Positions 47,501-55,170 of a stretch of 64,000 nucleotides of DNA are shown here, piece by piece (position 1 is the first letter of the stretch; the number at the start of each line of letters is the position of its first letter). The translations under genes and the position numbers were made by a program. Location of the stretch: contig JAMWET010003567.1 of assembly GCA_024036415.1 (NCBI GenBank), positions 1 through 64,000 of the forward strand, written 5' to 3'. This DNA is from Prochilodus magdalenae (taxonomy: Eukaryota > Chordata > Actinopteri > Characiformes > Prochilodontidae). The notes below the pieces were generated by a model. That model searched no databases, was not told the DNA's origin, and saw only the letters and a list, made by a program, of their open reading frames with translations.

Positions 47501-49418
47501 TCCGAAGACATGCGGTGATCATGGCGTCAGGTGAGTTGAGATGCTAAATTGCCCCTAGGTGTTAAGGGTTACGTCTGTGTGTCTGCCCTATGATGAACTA
47601 GCCAGTGTGTTTTCTGCCTTACTAATGATCCCTAGATGCTGCTACGCATTATCTAGGTGCCATACTATCCACCATACTTTGTGGTGATGGTGACGGAAAC
47701 AAGACATCTGAGAAATTTTTCTCTCTAAAAGCAATATCACAGAGAGTCACCACATGAATAGGTTATGGATAAGTTGTATGGTGCATAAGACACTGTTTTA
47801 TGATAGGCACTTACCACTAATTTACCATCATCAACACTATATACAAAAACTCAGAAGATGTGACTGTTCACAGATGGTTCTACATGGAAAATAACCCTCA
47901 TGAGGGAAAAGGAGTTGCACCCAGAGGGAATCAACAAACAGGACCTGGTGGGTAGGTTTGACATTGTGAGACAATGCAGCTATTCAAGTTTCACGCTTGG
48001 GTATACATGTAAAGTAAGCAAGGATGGACCTTATCTCTGTACCTGACTGACCCAAGAGCTACAACTGTCCTCTGATGAGAGTGATGCCCTCTATGAGTCA
48101 TCCTGTTAATAGCAGCACCATTGACAGATGGCTACAGAACGCAAGACTACATGTATGCAGGCGGTTACGACGACTGCCCTTAACACCACGTCAACATCAC
48201 AATGGGCAATGGTGTTGTGCCAGACTGTCATGAAGTGACTCTATACTGGCAGCGGGTCATCTTCAACAAATTGGATTTGAACTGTATGTTGTCACGTGTC
48301 ACATGTCCAGAAGGCCTGGTGTCACTCCACCTCCACTCCTACCGTACAATCTGCTGGAACTGGGTGAGAATATTCAAGCTGCATGGGAAGGATCATCACA
48401 GGACACCATTAGGAACCTCTACAACTCCATGCCGAGACGTCTAGCATGTTGCATTAGCAAACATGGTGGCCTGAAGCCATACCGAGACACCACTTCTTTT
48501 TGTGTATGTGCTTCTACTTCTCCTTCTGTGTGTGTTTCTCTGCAGTGAACCATTTCACATCATGCACCTCTGAATGACTTTGGTTACATCTCCAATCACT
48601 GAATTATGCCGACATAATGCAGTCTGTTGTCTCTCTGTGGTAACTCAATTCTACGATCACAGAAACATGTGTGATGATGTTACCAACTAAATGACTATTA
48701 AATTGGTATGCTGTGGTAGTTAACTTTAGCCAACAAAGTTGATTAATCTTTGCACCCGAATTCAGCACTAAACATTCTCTTGGCCAATACTATAAAGGAA
48801 AACTGTGTATTATAATTTCATTTGAGCTGTTTAGTGATTTAATATACAACAGCACCACAGCTCTGACTGTTCACCCACAACACTGACCTTCTTCATACGG
48901 TAATGAAATTTAAGATTAGTGAGCCGAGGCCAGAAATGGTGACATGAGCACACGCTGATTATCTAATTATATCAGTCTGTGCTGAGGGAACTGAATGTGT
49001 GGATGGACATCTGCCAAGTGAGGTCAAACACAACAGTCTAAACCTGAGAGCAAGGACAGCGCGTCTCGCAAACCTGCAGTTTCTGAAGGTTGTTGCGGAT
49101 AGTGACGGTGCAGATCTGCAGATGCCTCAGATAGTTCTTCTCCGTCTCCACCAACTCCTGGATGGCCATGAGCTGTCTCTGAGCTGCCCTCTCTCTGGCT
49201 GCTGCCTGCTCAGATTCAGCCTTCTTCTTTCTTTCTGCTTCCGCCTCTTCTTCCTCTGCTGGGTCCTCAGTAGGACCATCTATCTCTTCCACAATCTCCA
49301 CTACCATTCTCGGGCCTCTGACTTGTCCAGCCACTTCTTTGATCTCCTTGCTGATGACTTCCGCTATTTCCTGCCTTCTCAGGCTCTCTGCTGTAGATGT
49401 ACGGGGTGCTCGCTTCAT
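32341..49418 (-). CDS. arhgef37: arhgef37, Rho guanine nucleotide exchange factor 37 (whole coding region, 12 coding exons)
   Basis: The product is predicted to load GTP onto Rho-family GTPases through its DH domain and to bind membranes and partners through a BAR-like domain and two SH3 domains. Joining the coding exons 49074-49418, 46186-46315, 44930-45077, 43662-43861, 43367-43497, 42917-43021, 42533-42646, 41837-42154, 40039-40167, 38745-38940, 35176-35348 and 32341-32550 gives 2199 nt: 732 codons plus a stop. Every junction keeps frame and uses GT-AG. Approximate domains: acidic charged N-terminus 1-80, DH 81-270, BAR-like helices 285-535, SH3-1 550-620, SH3-2 664-722. The family is recalled as DH-BAR-SH3-SH3 (ARHGEF37, ARHGEF38, DNMBP). 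ARHGEF37 fits best: exon 6 has the KKTARLSQ segment, exon 9 GPRNLIRKR and ELPQFN, and exon 13 GNTEWSLVE, and the human protein is of similar length (about 675 aa). The extra length here is mostly N-terminal. The start is the first ATG after the exon 2 acceptor. Confidence 0.93.
33017..33690 (+). mobile_element. 5'-truncated LINE (L1/Tx1-like) with 13-bp target-site duplication
   Basis: Lies in the last intron of arhgef37, opposite to the gene. The body is about 33030-33677 and ends in AATAAAAATATTTGGC plus a poly-A tail. It is bracketed by perfect 13-bp repeats AAGGATTACACAG at 33017-33029 and 33678-33690. A frame at 33050-33259 continued by a shift after a T run reads [19 protein letters not shown] then [12 protein letters not shown], resembling the C-terminal end of L1-clade ORF2. 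It lacks the endonuclease and polymerase, so it cannot move by itself. Confidence 0.85.
33535..33560. repeat. (ATT)n microsatellite inside the LINE 3'UTR
   Basis: About seven ATT units. Confidence 0.85.
34925..35115. repeat. Intronic duplication D1, copy 1
   Basis: From TGTGATCTAATACCGCTGACAAGG to CAATCTATTCATCTAGACACACCAGGC it matches 36184-36370. Lies about 60 bp beyond the donor of exon 12. Confidence 0.85.
35176..35348 (-). CDS. arhgef37: arhgef37 exon 12: end of SH3-1 and proline-rich linker
   Basis: The exon encodes about residues 606-663. It finishes the first SH3 ([17 protein letters not shown], the usual G-Y-V-P strand) and then a Pro/Ser-rich linker with EPPPPSPHL. The acceptor is CTTTCAG|GTCCCC and the donor CTTCCAG|GTGCAG, phase 0. 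Confidence 0.92.
35990..36475. repeat. Intronic duplication D1, copy 2, with a second repeated segment
   Basis: 36184-36370 repeats 34925-35115. The flanking piece 35996-36065 (CACCATAGTGCATGTATAGG ... AGGTAAGATTATTATT) is repeated at 36370-36435. The arrangement is a partial tandem duplication in intron 11; exon 12 itself is not duplicated. Confidence 0.8.
38156..38690. repeat. Inverted-repeat dispersed element in intron 11
   Basis: Ends match as inverted repeats: GACTGTAGTCCATCTGTATAT on the left, and the complement of TATATAGAAAATCCGACGGGGTACAGTCTG on the right. The interior has CAGTGACACTGACATGTTGG, CAGACACAGCAGTG and CTGCTCTGTGGTGGTCCTGTGG, known from a widespread fish repeat. It ends about 55 bp from the exon 11 donor. 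Confidence 0.7.
38745..38940 (-). CDS. arhgef37: arhgef37 exon 11: first SH3 domain
   Basis: The exon encodes about residues 541-605. A short helix with [19 protein letters not shown] leads into an SH3 fold with the strands [19 protein letters not shown] and [10 protein letters not shown]. The Trp of the ligand groove is present. The acceptor is TTGACAG|GCCCTC and the donor GCTGGAG|GTATAA, phase 1. An inverted-repeat element ends about 50 bp beyond its donor. Confidence 0.93.
40039..40167 (-). CDS. arhgef37: arhgef37 exon 10: end of BAR-like domain
   Basis: The 129-nt exon encodes 43 residues (about 498-540), starting [18 protein letters not shown] and ending DELNAPIVQ. The acceptor is CCCTACAG|CTCCCA. 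The donor is GTGCAG|GTCCGT, a weak site (C at intron position 3) but the only one that keeps frame with exon 11. Confidence 0.85.
41837..42154 (-). CDS. arhgef37: arhgef37 exon 9: BAR-like domain core
   Basis: This is the largest internal exon: 318 nt, 106 residues (about 392-497). It contains [20 protein letters not shown] and [12 protein letters not shown], then [11 protein letters not shown] and a long helix ending ATSFTHQ. The basic K/R-rich stretch after GPRNLI is in the place where BAR domains carry their membrane-facing positive surface. The acceptor is CCTGCAG|GAGACC and the donor CATCAG|GTGAGA, phase 0. Confidence 0.94.
42290..42322 (+). repeat. LINE/SINE 3' tail, 'AATAAAGT' type
   Basis: ATTCCTTCGGGATCAATAAAGTAATCTATCC, in the intron between exons 8 and 9. 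Confidence 0.65.
42533..42646 (-). CDS. arhgef37: arhgef37 exon 8: BAR-like domain
   Basis: The 114-nt exon encodes 38 residues (about 354-391), beginning [18 protein letters not shown] and ending [10 protein letters not shown]. The acceptor is GTTACAG|CGGTTC and the donor CATAT|GTAAGT, phase 0. No ATG falls inside it, so it is easily missed if only ATG-to-stop frames are scanned. Confidence 0.88.
42917..43021 (-). CDS. arhgef37: arhgef37 exon 7: start of BAR-like domain
   Basis: The 105-nt exon encodes 35 residues (about 319-353) of amphipathic helix, [20 protein letters not shown] through EAYLSHLR. The acceptor is TTGTAG|GTAAAG. The donor is CTGCGG|GTACAC, phase 0. It is a weaker donor than those of the neighbouring exons, but the length agrees exactly with the human protein across the junction. 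Confidence 0.9.
43367..43497 (-). CDS. arhgef37: arhgef37 exon 6: DH-BAR linker
   Basis: The exon encodes about residues 275-318, from [20 protein letters not shown] through [19 protein letters not shown]. This linker segment is highly characteristic of ARHGEF37 and separates it from ARHGEF38 and DNMBP. The acceptor is TACAG|CCGATA and the donor CCAAAG|GTAAGG, phase 0. Confidence 0.93.
43662..43861 (-). CDS. arhgef37: arhgef37 exon 5: DH conserved region 3
   Basis: The exon encodes about residues 208-274. It carries the diagnostic RhoGEF helix [19 protein letters not shown] (P-x-Q-R-x-x-R-Y-P-L-L-L), which forms much of the GTPase-binding surface. It then continues to the end of the DH domain with [13 protein letters not shown]. 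The acceptor is TCTCAG|GCCAGA and the donor GAAGTGG|GTGAGA, phase 1. Confidence 0.95.
44061..44314. repeat. MITE-like palindromic element in intron 4
   Basis: Inverted arms ATATCGTTGCTGTCCAACGA...ATGTATCTCC (44061-44095) and its complement (44280-44314) surround about 180 bp. A family-B Tc1 fragment begins immediately after it. Confidence 0.75.
44323..44610 (+). pseudogene. Tc1-like family B transposon, copy 5 (5' part)
   Basis: Contains GGAATGAAACTTGGTGGGTAGG, GACATGCTAATGATTCAAG, CCTGACTGACCCAACAGCC and CCTCGTCAACATCGCCAAAG, then stops before the catalytic core. Intronic in arhgef37 and opposite to it. Confidence 0.75.
44930..45077 (-). CDS. arhgef37: arhgef37 exon 4: DH domain, middle helices
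   Basis: The exon encodes about residues 159-207, including [20 protein letters not shown], the DH stretch that matches the family's F-L-x-x-x-E-x-x-Y-x-x-Y pattern. The acceptor TTTTCTAG|GTACAT completes a Cys codon with exon 3. The donor is CTCAGC|GTGAGT, phase 2. Confidence 0.92.
45230..45736 (-). mobile_element. Tc1-like family A non-autonomous element, copy 3
   Basis: A 507-bp element in the intron between exons 3 and 4, with CAGGGGTTGGACAATGAAAC ends. The left flank is TA; the right flank is CA, a decayed target duplication. The DNA-binding-domain frame on the minus strand has small deletions relative to the copy at 17491. Confidence 0.88.
46186..46315 (-). CDS. arhgef37: arhgef37 exon 3: DH domain
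   Basis: The exon encodes about residues 116-158. It begins [16 protein letters not shown], the DH helix that in ARHGEF37 reads as an LF-x-NID motif. The acceptor is TCTAG|CCACCC. The nearer CCCAG five codons-worth downstream would break frame, so the upstream AG is chosen. The donor is CTCT|GTAAGT, phase 1. The short open frame from 45864 only covers adjoining intron. Confidence 0.9.
47440..47670 (+). repeat. Degraded LINE/SINE 3' region (L2-like)
   Basis: GTTTCCTCTGGGTGGTTTG, CACTGTCCGAAGACATGCGG, GAGATGCTAAATTGCCCC, GTGTGTCTGCCCTATGATGAAC follow the order of a common vertebrate L2-type 3' end. Confidence 0.55.
47905..48510 (+). pseudogene. Tc1-like family B transposon, copy 6
   Basis: Starts GGAGTTGCACCCAGAGGGAA and includes GGTGGGTAGGTTTGACATTG, CCTTAACACCACGTCAACATC, GTGTCACTCCACCTCCACTCC and CATGCCGAGACGTCTAGCATG. 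Frames are broken. Confidence 0.78.
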
Positions 49419-49429
49419 GCTAGGGTCAC
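49074..49429 (-). CDS. arhgef37: arhgef37 exon 2: start codon, acidic N-terminus, start of DH domain
   Basis: The acceptor AACCCAG|GTGACC leaves 11 nt of 5'UTR before the ATG at 49418. The exon encodes residues 1-115. Residues 1-40 are charged. Residues 45-80 are rich in Glu, Lys and Ala and probably form a helix or coiled coil ([17 protein letters not shown]). From residue 81 comes the typical first DH helix, [16 protein letters not shown], the conserved region 1 of RhoGEFs that contacts the GTPase. The donor is CTGCAG|GTTTGC, phase 0. The long plus-strand reading frame over this region is only its antisense shadow. Confidence 0.93.
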
Positions 49430-49860
49430 CTGGGTTCAGGACAGAGGGAAAAGGCCAGAGTTAGGGTGGTGTTTAAAACGAACCTCGGTGAATAGAGAAC
49501 CAGAGCTCAGCAGAAGCAGAAACAAGCAGTTCACAACACAGCAAGATCGAAAGAAGAAGAAGGTAAGAAGGAATCAGCATTCTTACTAAGCAAAATACTG
49601 TTATACCATAATTTGTTGTCATGGCCAAAAACGTCACTGCACCAAAACAAAAACAGGCGTAATGGAATAATAACTTGGAGTGGAATGGAAGGTAATGTAT
49701 AAATGTAGTTCCAGGTTTTCCATGTGATTTTGGAGCACTGTTATTGGTCCATTTTCCAAACAATTACCATAAAACTGGTAATGTTAAAACGATGTAAATA
49801 AATTTTGATCTTTTTGGAGCAATGAAGCTGAATGAATAAGGCTGAGAGTAAAGAGAAAAC

Positions 49861-50580
49861 ACTCATTGGCAAAAGAATAGTTGCATCCAAAAGGCAGTGT
49901 TGGATTCCAATGCTTTTGGAAAGGCAGATAAAGGTTACCAGGATCAATAAATGATAATACATTTAGACTGATATGGGTAATATTTATTGAGCTACACCTA
50001 CAGAAGTAGCGTCTCTCAGTATGGCACTGTATGGCTTCAGAATGGAGTTGTAGAGGTTTATAATGGTCTAATGTGATAATCCACCCCATGCAGCTTCATT
50101 ATACCCACACAGTTCCTGCAGGCGTTGCATTGGGGTTGGAGGCATAGTGACACCAGGCCTTCTGGACATGTGACAACACAAAGCGTTAATCTCGGTGCTG
50201 ATCACGTGTCTCCACACACAGATTTGTTGGCCGTCTCCACCAAGACAAAGTGGGACTCGTCAATAAAGATGACCCATTGCCATTCTAAGTCACTTTATGT
50301 CAGTCTGGCGCGACACCACTGCAGTCTTTGGCAATGCTGATGTGGTGTTAAGGGCAGTCGTCTTAACGCTATGCAGCTATCCGTTTGTTTGTATCCGAAT
50401 GTTTGCAATCATGGCTGTTGGGTCAGTCAGATACAGCAATAAGGCCCGTCCTTGCTTATTCACATGTGAGGGTGAGCGTGAAACTTTAATTAGTTGCATG
50501 TCTCACAATGTCAAACCTACCAACCAAGTTTCATTCCTGTCAGCTGATTCCTTCTGAGTGCAACTATTTTCTGATGATAT
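49861..50580 (-). pseudogene. Tc1-like family B transposon, copy 7
   Basis: Left end AAAAGAATAGTTGCATCC; interior GATCAATAAATGATAATACATTTAGACTG and CATGCAGCTTCATTATACC. The right end is TGCAACTATTTTCTGATGAT. In the first intron of arhgef37, same strand as the gene. Confidence 0.8.
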
Positions 50581-52591
50581 ATATAAAATTGTGATTTTCA
50601 TAGTCCCCACCAAAAAAAACCTTCATATATAAATAAAAATTGTGCATTAATATGGCAGAAAAATGTCACACTAGACCACAGGGCTGTTGTTAATAAACAC
50701 AAACATCTATTTTGCTATGACAGCAATGGTATAGAGGTTTAGCATACACTAAGAAATTGAAAGTAGTTATCATTTAGATCAGAACAGGAAGCTTACAGTC
50801 ACAGCGACAACTCTGCCTGCCACTTAAGAGACAAGTGGTAAAAGGCTGCAATGAAAGAAGAAAGTGAATGGCTCTGCAAGACTATGATTGGCCTCCATTG
50901 TTGCATTGATGTCCCCTGGGGCGGAACAGTGTGGGCTCACGGAGGAGGGTCCTTAAAGACTCCGAAAAAAGATGCTACATCTGTCAATCACTCCCCAAAA
51001 GTTTGCACATTAGATGCTGCAGATTAGAACCAACCTGATAAAGATCTCCTGCTGTACTTCTCTCTGCATTTACACTGCGCTTTTCATGAACATCTGCAGC
51101 GACAGAAAGCTTCTATTTTACCAAAGCCAGAACTCCTGGACTGCCTGCAAACTAGCTGCATGCACACAAACAGCAAAAAGCTCTGACTCAGCAAGTTTCA
51201 CAGTCTCACTCTAAGCCCTGTTTAAAGTGGTGCAGTGCAGCAGACCATCCCGGTGGGCTACCCAGCAAGAGAACATGTGAACAACAAGACTGAAGACATG
51301 AAACTTCAATTAAAATGGATCATTACCTTCAGTAGCCGGGACAAGTCAAAGCTGGAGCTCCGAGCACGGAGAGAGCCGGGGAGAAGGTGGCAAGTAGGGG
51401 AAAAGCCTGGCACATAAACACACACTCAGACTGGGGTAAGTTTCCCCACTGAGTCAGACTGCCGGGCCTCATGTGGCATGGGTGTGTGACTGGAGGGGGG
51501 ATGGGTGGGTCAGTGGAGGAGTGTTTTGGGGGAAGGAGGGGCCATTAGCAGTAGTGAATGGGATAAAGCCAGCGAGGACACACACACGCTGCTGAATAGA
51601 CTGATTGACTGCAGCAGGCAGTGGAAAGGAAGCAACGCCTGCTGAGGAAGCGGCCCATTTGCTGCGGTCTAAACAGGACCAGAGGCGCACTGTGACAGGA
51701 TGCGCACATGCACACCATCACACAACAAACGAAAAGAGACCCCTGCACCACTAAGGTGCGAAAACTCTCACCACGGTGTGTGGCTGAAGTGTGCAAAACT
51801 TTGCACAAACCTACGAACAGAAATGTGGCTAACTTCAGATGGAGGGGTGTGCCGGGGGTGTGCTGGGATGTGCTCACAGACAACTGTGGAAGGTATAGAA
51901 AGCCCAGCGAACAAACAGTGACTGACACGAAACACAGGGGGCAAAGAGTTCACCATGCAGCAACAAACGCACATGCTCCGAGTGCACTTGACCAGTTCTC
52001 AGACAATGGCACAAAATACCAAAACAGAGGATGAGGAGTGGCCCTCGGCTCGAGTGGACAGACGGAATTGTGTGCATGGAAAAACTTCCTGGAATGCAGG
52101 AGGTCTGGTCCATGTGCCTGACAACATGATAACATGACCACAAAAGACAAGATGAGTGAAATCAAAGACAGGGAACCAATGGAAATATGGAATACTGAAT
52201 GGATATGAGTATCAAAGTGACAGACATGAGTATGAAGTCATGACTTAGCACTTCCCAGGTCAGTTGAGATTTGCCCCTTTGTCTTATTTGTACATACCAT
52301 ACTGTTTGCAGGTAAACCTGTACAAGCCCACCATTAGTTTATATAGCAACTTTTTAACTAAGAAAAAGAGAACAGATGAAAGGAAACCCTGTTTTTCACT
52401 CATGGTATAGCACAGCTGATGACACAGTACTCATGAGCTTGATACCTGGTATCAGAAAAAGCTGAAAGGAAACCCACAGGTGTCAAAGCCCAACAGATCA
52501 TAAGGACAACACTAATGGAGCTAATGGAATGCTATAGACAGAGGAATGCTCCACGACAGAGCCCACTGTGTACATCATTAGCCACACTCAC
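50581..52591. other. Rest of arhgef37 intron 1
   Basis: Unique-looking. Several short frames (51469-52165) lie on both strands without domains or matching splice sites. An alternative first exon in this stretch cannot be excluded. Confidence 0.5.
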
Positions 52592-52900
52592 CTAAGCCCC
52601 GAGGGAAAACCGATGGGAGAAGAACATCACAGGCTCAGAGCGAAGTTCACACGCGTGGCGTCGCGTCGCGTCGCTGCTCTTCGGTCCTGTGGAAGACTGT
52701 TTACATCGGGCTACGTGCGTTTAAACCGCCGCTATGACTTCATCAGGAAACCGTGGGGCAACACCAGAAGCTCTAACCTACATACCAATCCTCTGTCGTG
52801 TCCACTGCGCCATGTTCCTCCAACTCCGATCCACCAGCCCGCTAAGCGTCACGCACCCTGCGCAAGGAGGAGGCATGTACCGTAGTCTGATACGAAACGT
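52592..52900 (-). promoter_or_regulatory. arhgef37: Probable CpG-rich promoter and non-coding exon 1 of arhgef37
   Basis: Coding exon 2 begins with a splice acceptor only 11 nt before its ATG, so an upstream 5'UTR exon must exist. On the minus strand a strong donor, CTTAG|GTGAGT, lies at 52592. It is preceded by a clearly CpG-rich stretch (about 52620-52760, including a run of GCGTCGCGTCGCG). CpG is scarce elsewhere in the window, as expected of methylated vertebrate DNA, so this looks like an unmethylated promoter island. The transcription start is unknown and the upper boundary is approximate. The link to exon 2 is inferred from position and splice-site quality. Confidence 0.55.
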
Positions 52901-53278
52901 CTGGCCTGATTTGACACCATGATCTTCCTACTGGAAGCTACCCGCTCACTGTCAGGTGGGGCTACACCGACAGTGGTCTGCCTCTGAGGGCTAAATTAAA
53001 GCCGGGCTTATAAACGCGCCTGAATTTCAGTTTTCAGCAGTGTCAAGAATAAAGCAGTTTGTCTGTACGCGGTGCATATAGACGCATGTCAGCTAAAAGG
53101 ATTACCGTAAGATGTGAGAAACAGCGACATCGTGTGGTGGTGTGTATCCGTGCTGGGCAGCGCTCATGACGTGCTGTAGGACATTAGCAGCATCCTAATA
53201 GCTGAAGGGAACTTCCTCGGCTCTGCCTGATCTGTAGCGCATGTGTCCTCACTAAATATAACGGCGGCGACAACTAGC

Positions 53279-53313
53279 ATGGCTGCTACATCAGGCAAAA
53301 CTGAGGGACCCAG
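53279..53313 (+). CDS. Possible first coding exon of a divergent gene (tentative)
   Basis: An ATG with a good vertebrate context (A at -3, G at +4) follows the CpG-containing sequence AACGGCGGCGACAACTAGC. It starts an 11-codon frame beginning MAATSGKTEGP, ending at CCCAG|GTAGAA, a plausible splice donor. Its position, head-to-head with arhgef37, would suit a shared promoter. In human, CSNK1A1 lies head-to-head with ARHGEF37 (recalled), but these residues do not match a CSNK1A1 start. No following exon was recognised in the remaining 10.7 kb, so this may be chance. Confidence 0.25.
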
Positions 53314-53548
53314 GTAGAAAGGGAAGTTTCACTATGCTATGCTAAGACGTAGCATCTGCTTCTGCAGTAGTTAGCAAACTTGGTCATGGGGCCTCTCTGC
53401 TACGGAAGTCCATGAGGTAGTCTGGACTGTTATCTTAAAATTACGACTTTTTTACTATTTTTTTTTTTAGATATCTTATTTGTCTTGTGGTGTCCAGATA
53501 AAAGTTGTTTTCTCAATATCACAGCCTTTTTTCAAAGCTTGTTTTCTC

Positions 53549-53816
53549 GACATGGCACGAATCCAAACAAGGAAGCTGTGGATGCCCCCCAAGAAATTTC
53601 TCAGTCAGTGGCTGTCTCAAACCAAAGATGCTTAATTAGCCTGCTACTTAATCCATTTTATTTGTACATTAATATTAATTTATTTATATCAATATATTTT
53701 ATATAACACTAACATGGTTATATGTAACATGTCCAGCTCACTACAATACTCCACCTCCACCTGAGAACACAGATCACTAGAGAGTACTTCATGGCCCACA
53801 GGTTGTGAAACCCTGC
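53549..53816. repeat. Long inverted repeat, left arm
   Basis: Runs from GACATGGCACGAATCCAAACAAGG to CCACAGGTTGTGAAACCCTGC and is almost identical to the complement of 54903-55170. About 268 bp, with only scattered differences. Confidence 0.92.
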
Positions 53817-53821
53817 AATTT

Positions 53822-53868
53822 CCCCCTGGGATCAATAAAGTATTTCTGATTCTGATTCTGATGATAGG
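53822..53868 (+). repeat. LINE/SINE 3' tail with TCTGAT repeats
   Basis: CCCCCTGGGATCAATAAAGTATTTCTGATTCTGATTCTGATG, a typical teleost retroelement terminus. Confidence 0.7.
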
Positions 53869-54902
53869 AAATTGTCTAGTGATCTCAAGATGATGAAAGT
53901 TGTTTTGCCAGTATCACAGTTTTCTTGAGGTCACAACTTTTTTTTTTTGCGATCTCATGGTAATGAAAGTTGTTTTCTGAATATCACAACTTGGTTGTCT
54001 TGTTATGTAAAGGGGAAAAAATATTTCACAAGATCACAATAATGGTGGCGGGGTACACGCAGGGAGCCGTAAGGCAGATTTCCCATACTCCCAGTAATGG
54101 AACCATAATAGTCATTACATACACAAAACCAAAAGACACATGGGAGTTCACTAGAACATATGAATAGAAAATAAAATGCCCATATTTATGTTATAGCCAT
54201 TTTGTCCCCTGGCTCCCATCATCTGATCTGAAACAGCACATTTCTCTGCCATAAACCATTTAATATCAAAATATGAGTCTGAATTTGTATTGTGTCATGA
54301 ATTGGTTTTGACCTTTGAGTTTGGGTTATTAGTTCTTCAGCATTTGTTTACGGGGTTATTCTGATAAGGCTCTCATTTAGATCTAGTCACGCCAGTATGT
54401 GTGTGAGCCGTAACAGCTGAGAGTCAGACTAGAGCTGAGAGGTGAAAGACACAGATGTAATGGGAGGCTTAGAGTAAACTGCTTCTGTCCAGTGTAGCTG
54501 TGGTCTACAACAGCTGGTTAATAAAGAGGCAGTATTGTATAAAAGCTGTATCTCTTTTAATGGCAGTGAACGCCACACCATGAAAAATAGAATCATGCAG
54601 AAAGAAATTCCCTGATTGCTGTATCAGATATCAGAGCAGGACGTGTGTCATCCAAGACAAGGATTAGGAAGCACTGTGCTACAAGACCAGGGATGCATCC
54701 AAACAGTTGAATGAAGCTTCCTTTCCTATCTGCCTTCCTTTTGTTTGATCCCCATGGCTGCTATTTATACTGGCAGAGCTGTCTGGCACGTGGATCCACA
54801 CAGCTCACTGGGCTGCATCCAAAACCGCAAACTACCACACTAAGTAAGATGTCAACATCTTTTGTAGTAGGCTGTATCCATTAGAATGGTATGTGTAGTA
54901 TA

Positions 54903-55170
54903 GCAGGGTTTCACAACCTGTGGGCCATGAAGTACTCTCTAGTGGTCTGTGTTCTCAGGTGGAGGTGGAGTATTGTAGTGAGCTGGACATGTTACATATA
55001 ACCATGTTAGTGTTATATAAAATATATGGATATAAATAAATTAATATTAATGTACAAATAAAATGGATTAAGTAGCAGGCTAATTAAGCATCTTCGGTTT
55101 AAGCCAGCCACTGATTAAGAAATTTCTTGGGGGGCATCCACAGCTTCCTTGTTTGGATTCGGTCATGTCA
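54903..55170. repeat. Long inverted repeat, right arm
   Basis: Complement of 53549-53816. Spacer of about 1.09 kb between arms. Confidence 0.92.

Larger units (their letters stand above)
46316..49073. other. Intron between arhgef37 exons 2 and 3
   Basis: About 2.76 kb. Holds a degraded LINE-like repeat (47440-47670) and a family-B Tc1 copy (47905-48510); the rest is unique-looking. No additional exon was seen. Confidence 0.7.

Noticed and set aside
48999..49589. 196-codon plus-strand frame
   Set aside because: Antisense of arhgef37 exon 2, which has family homology on the minus strand.
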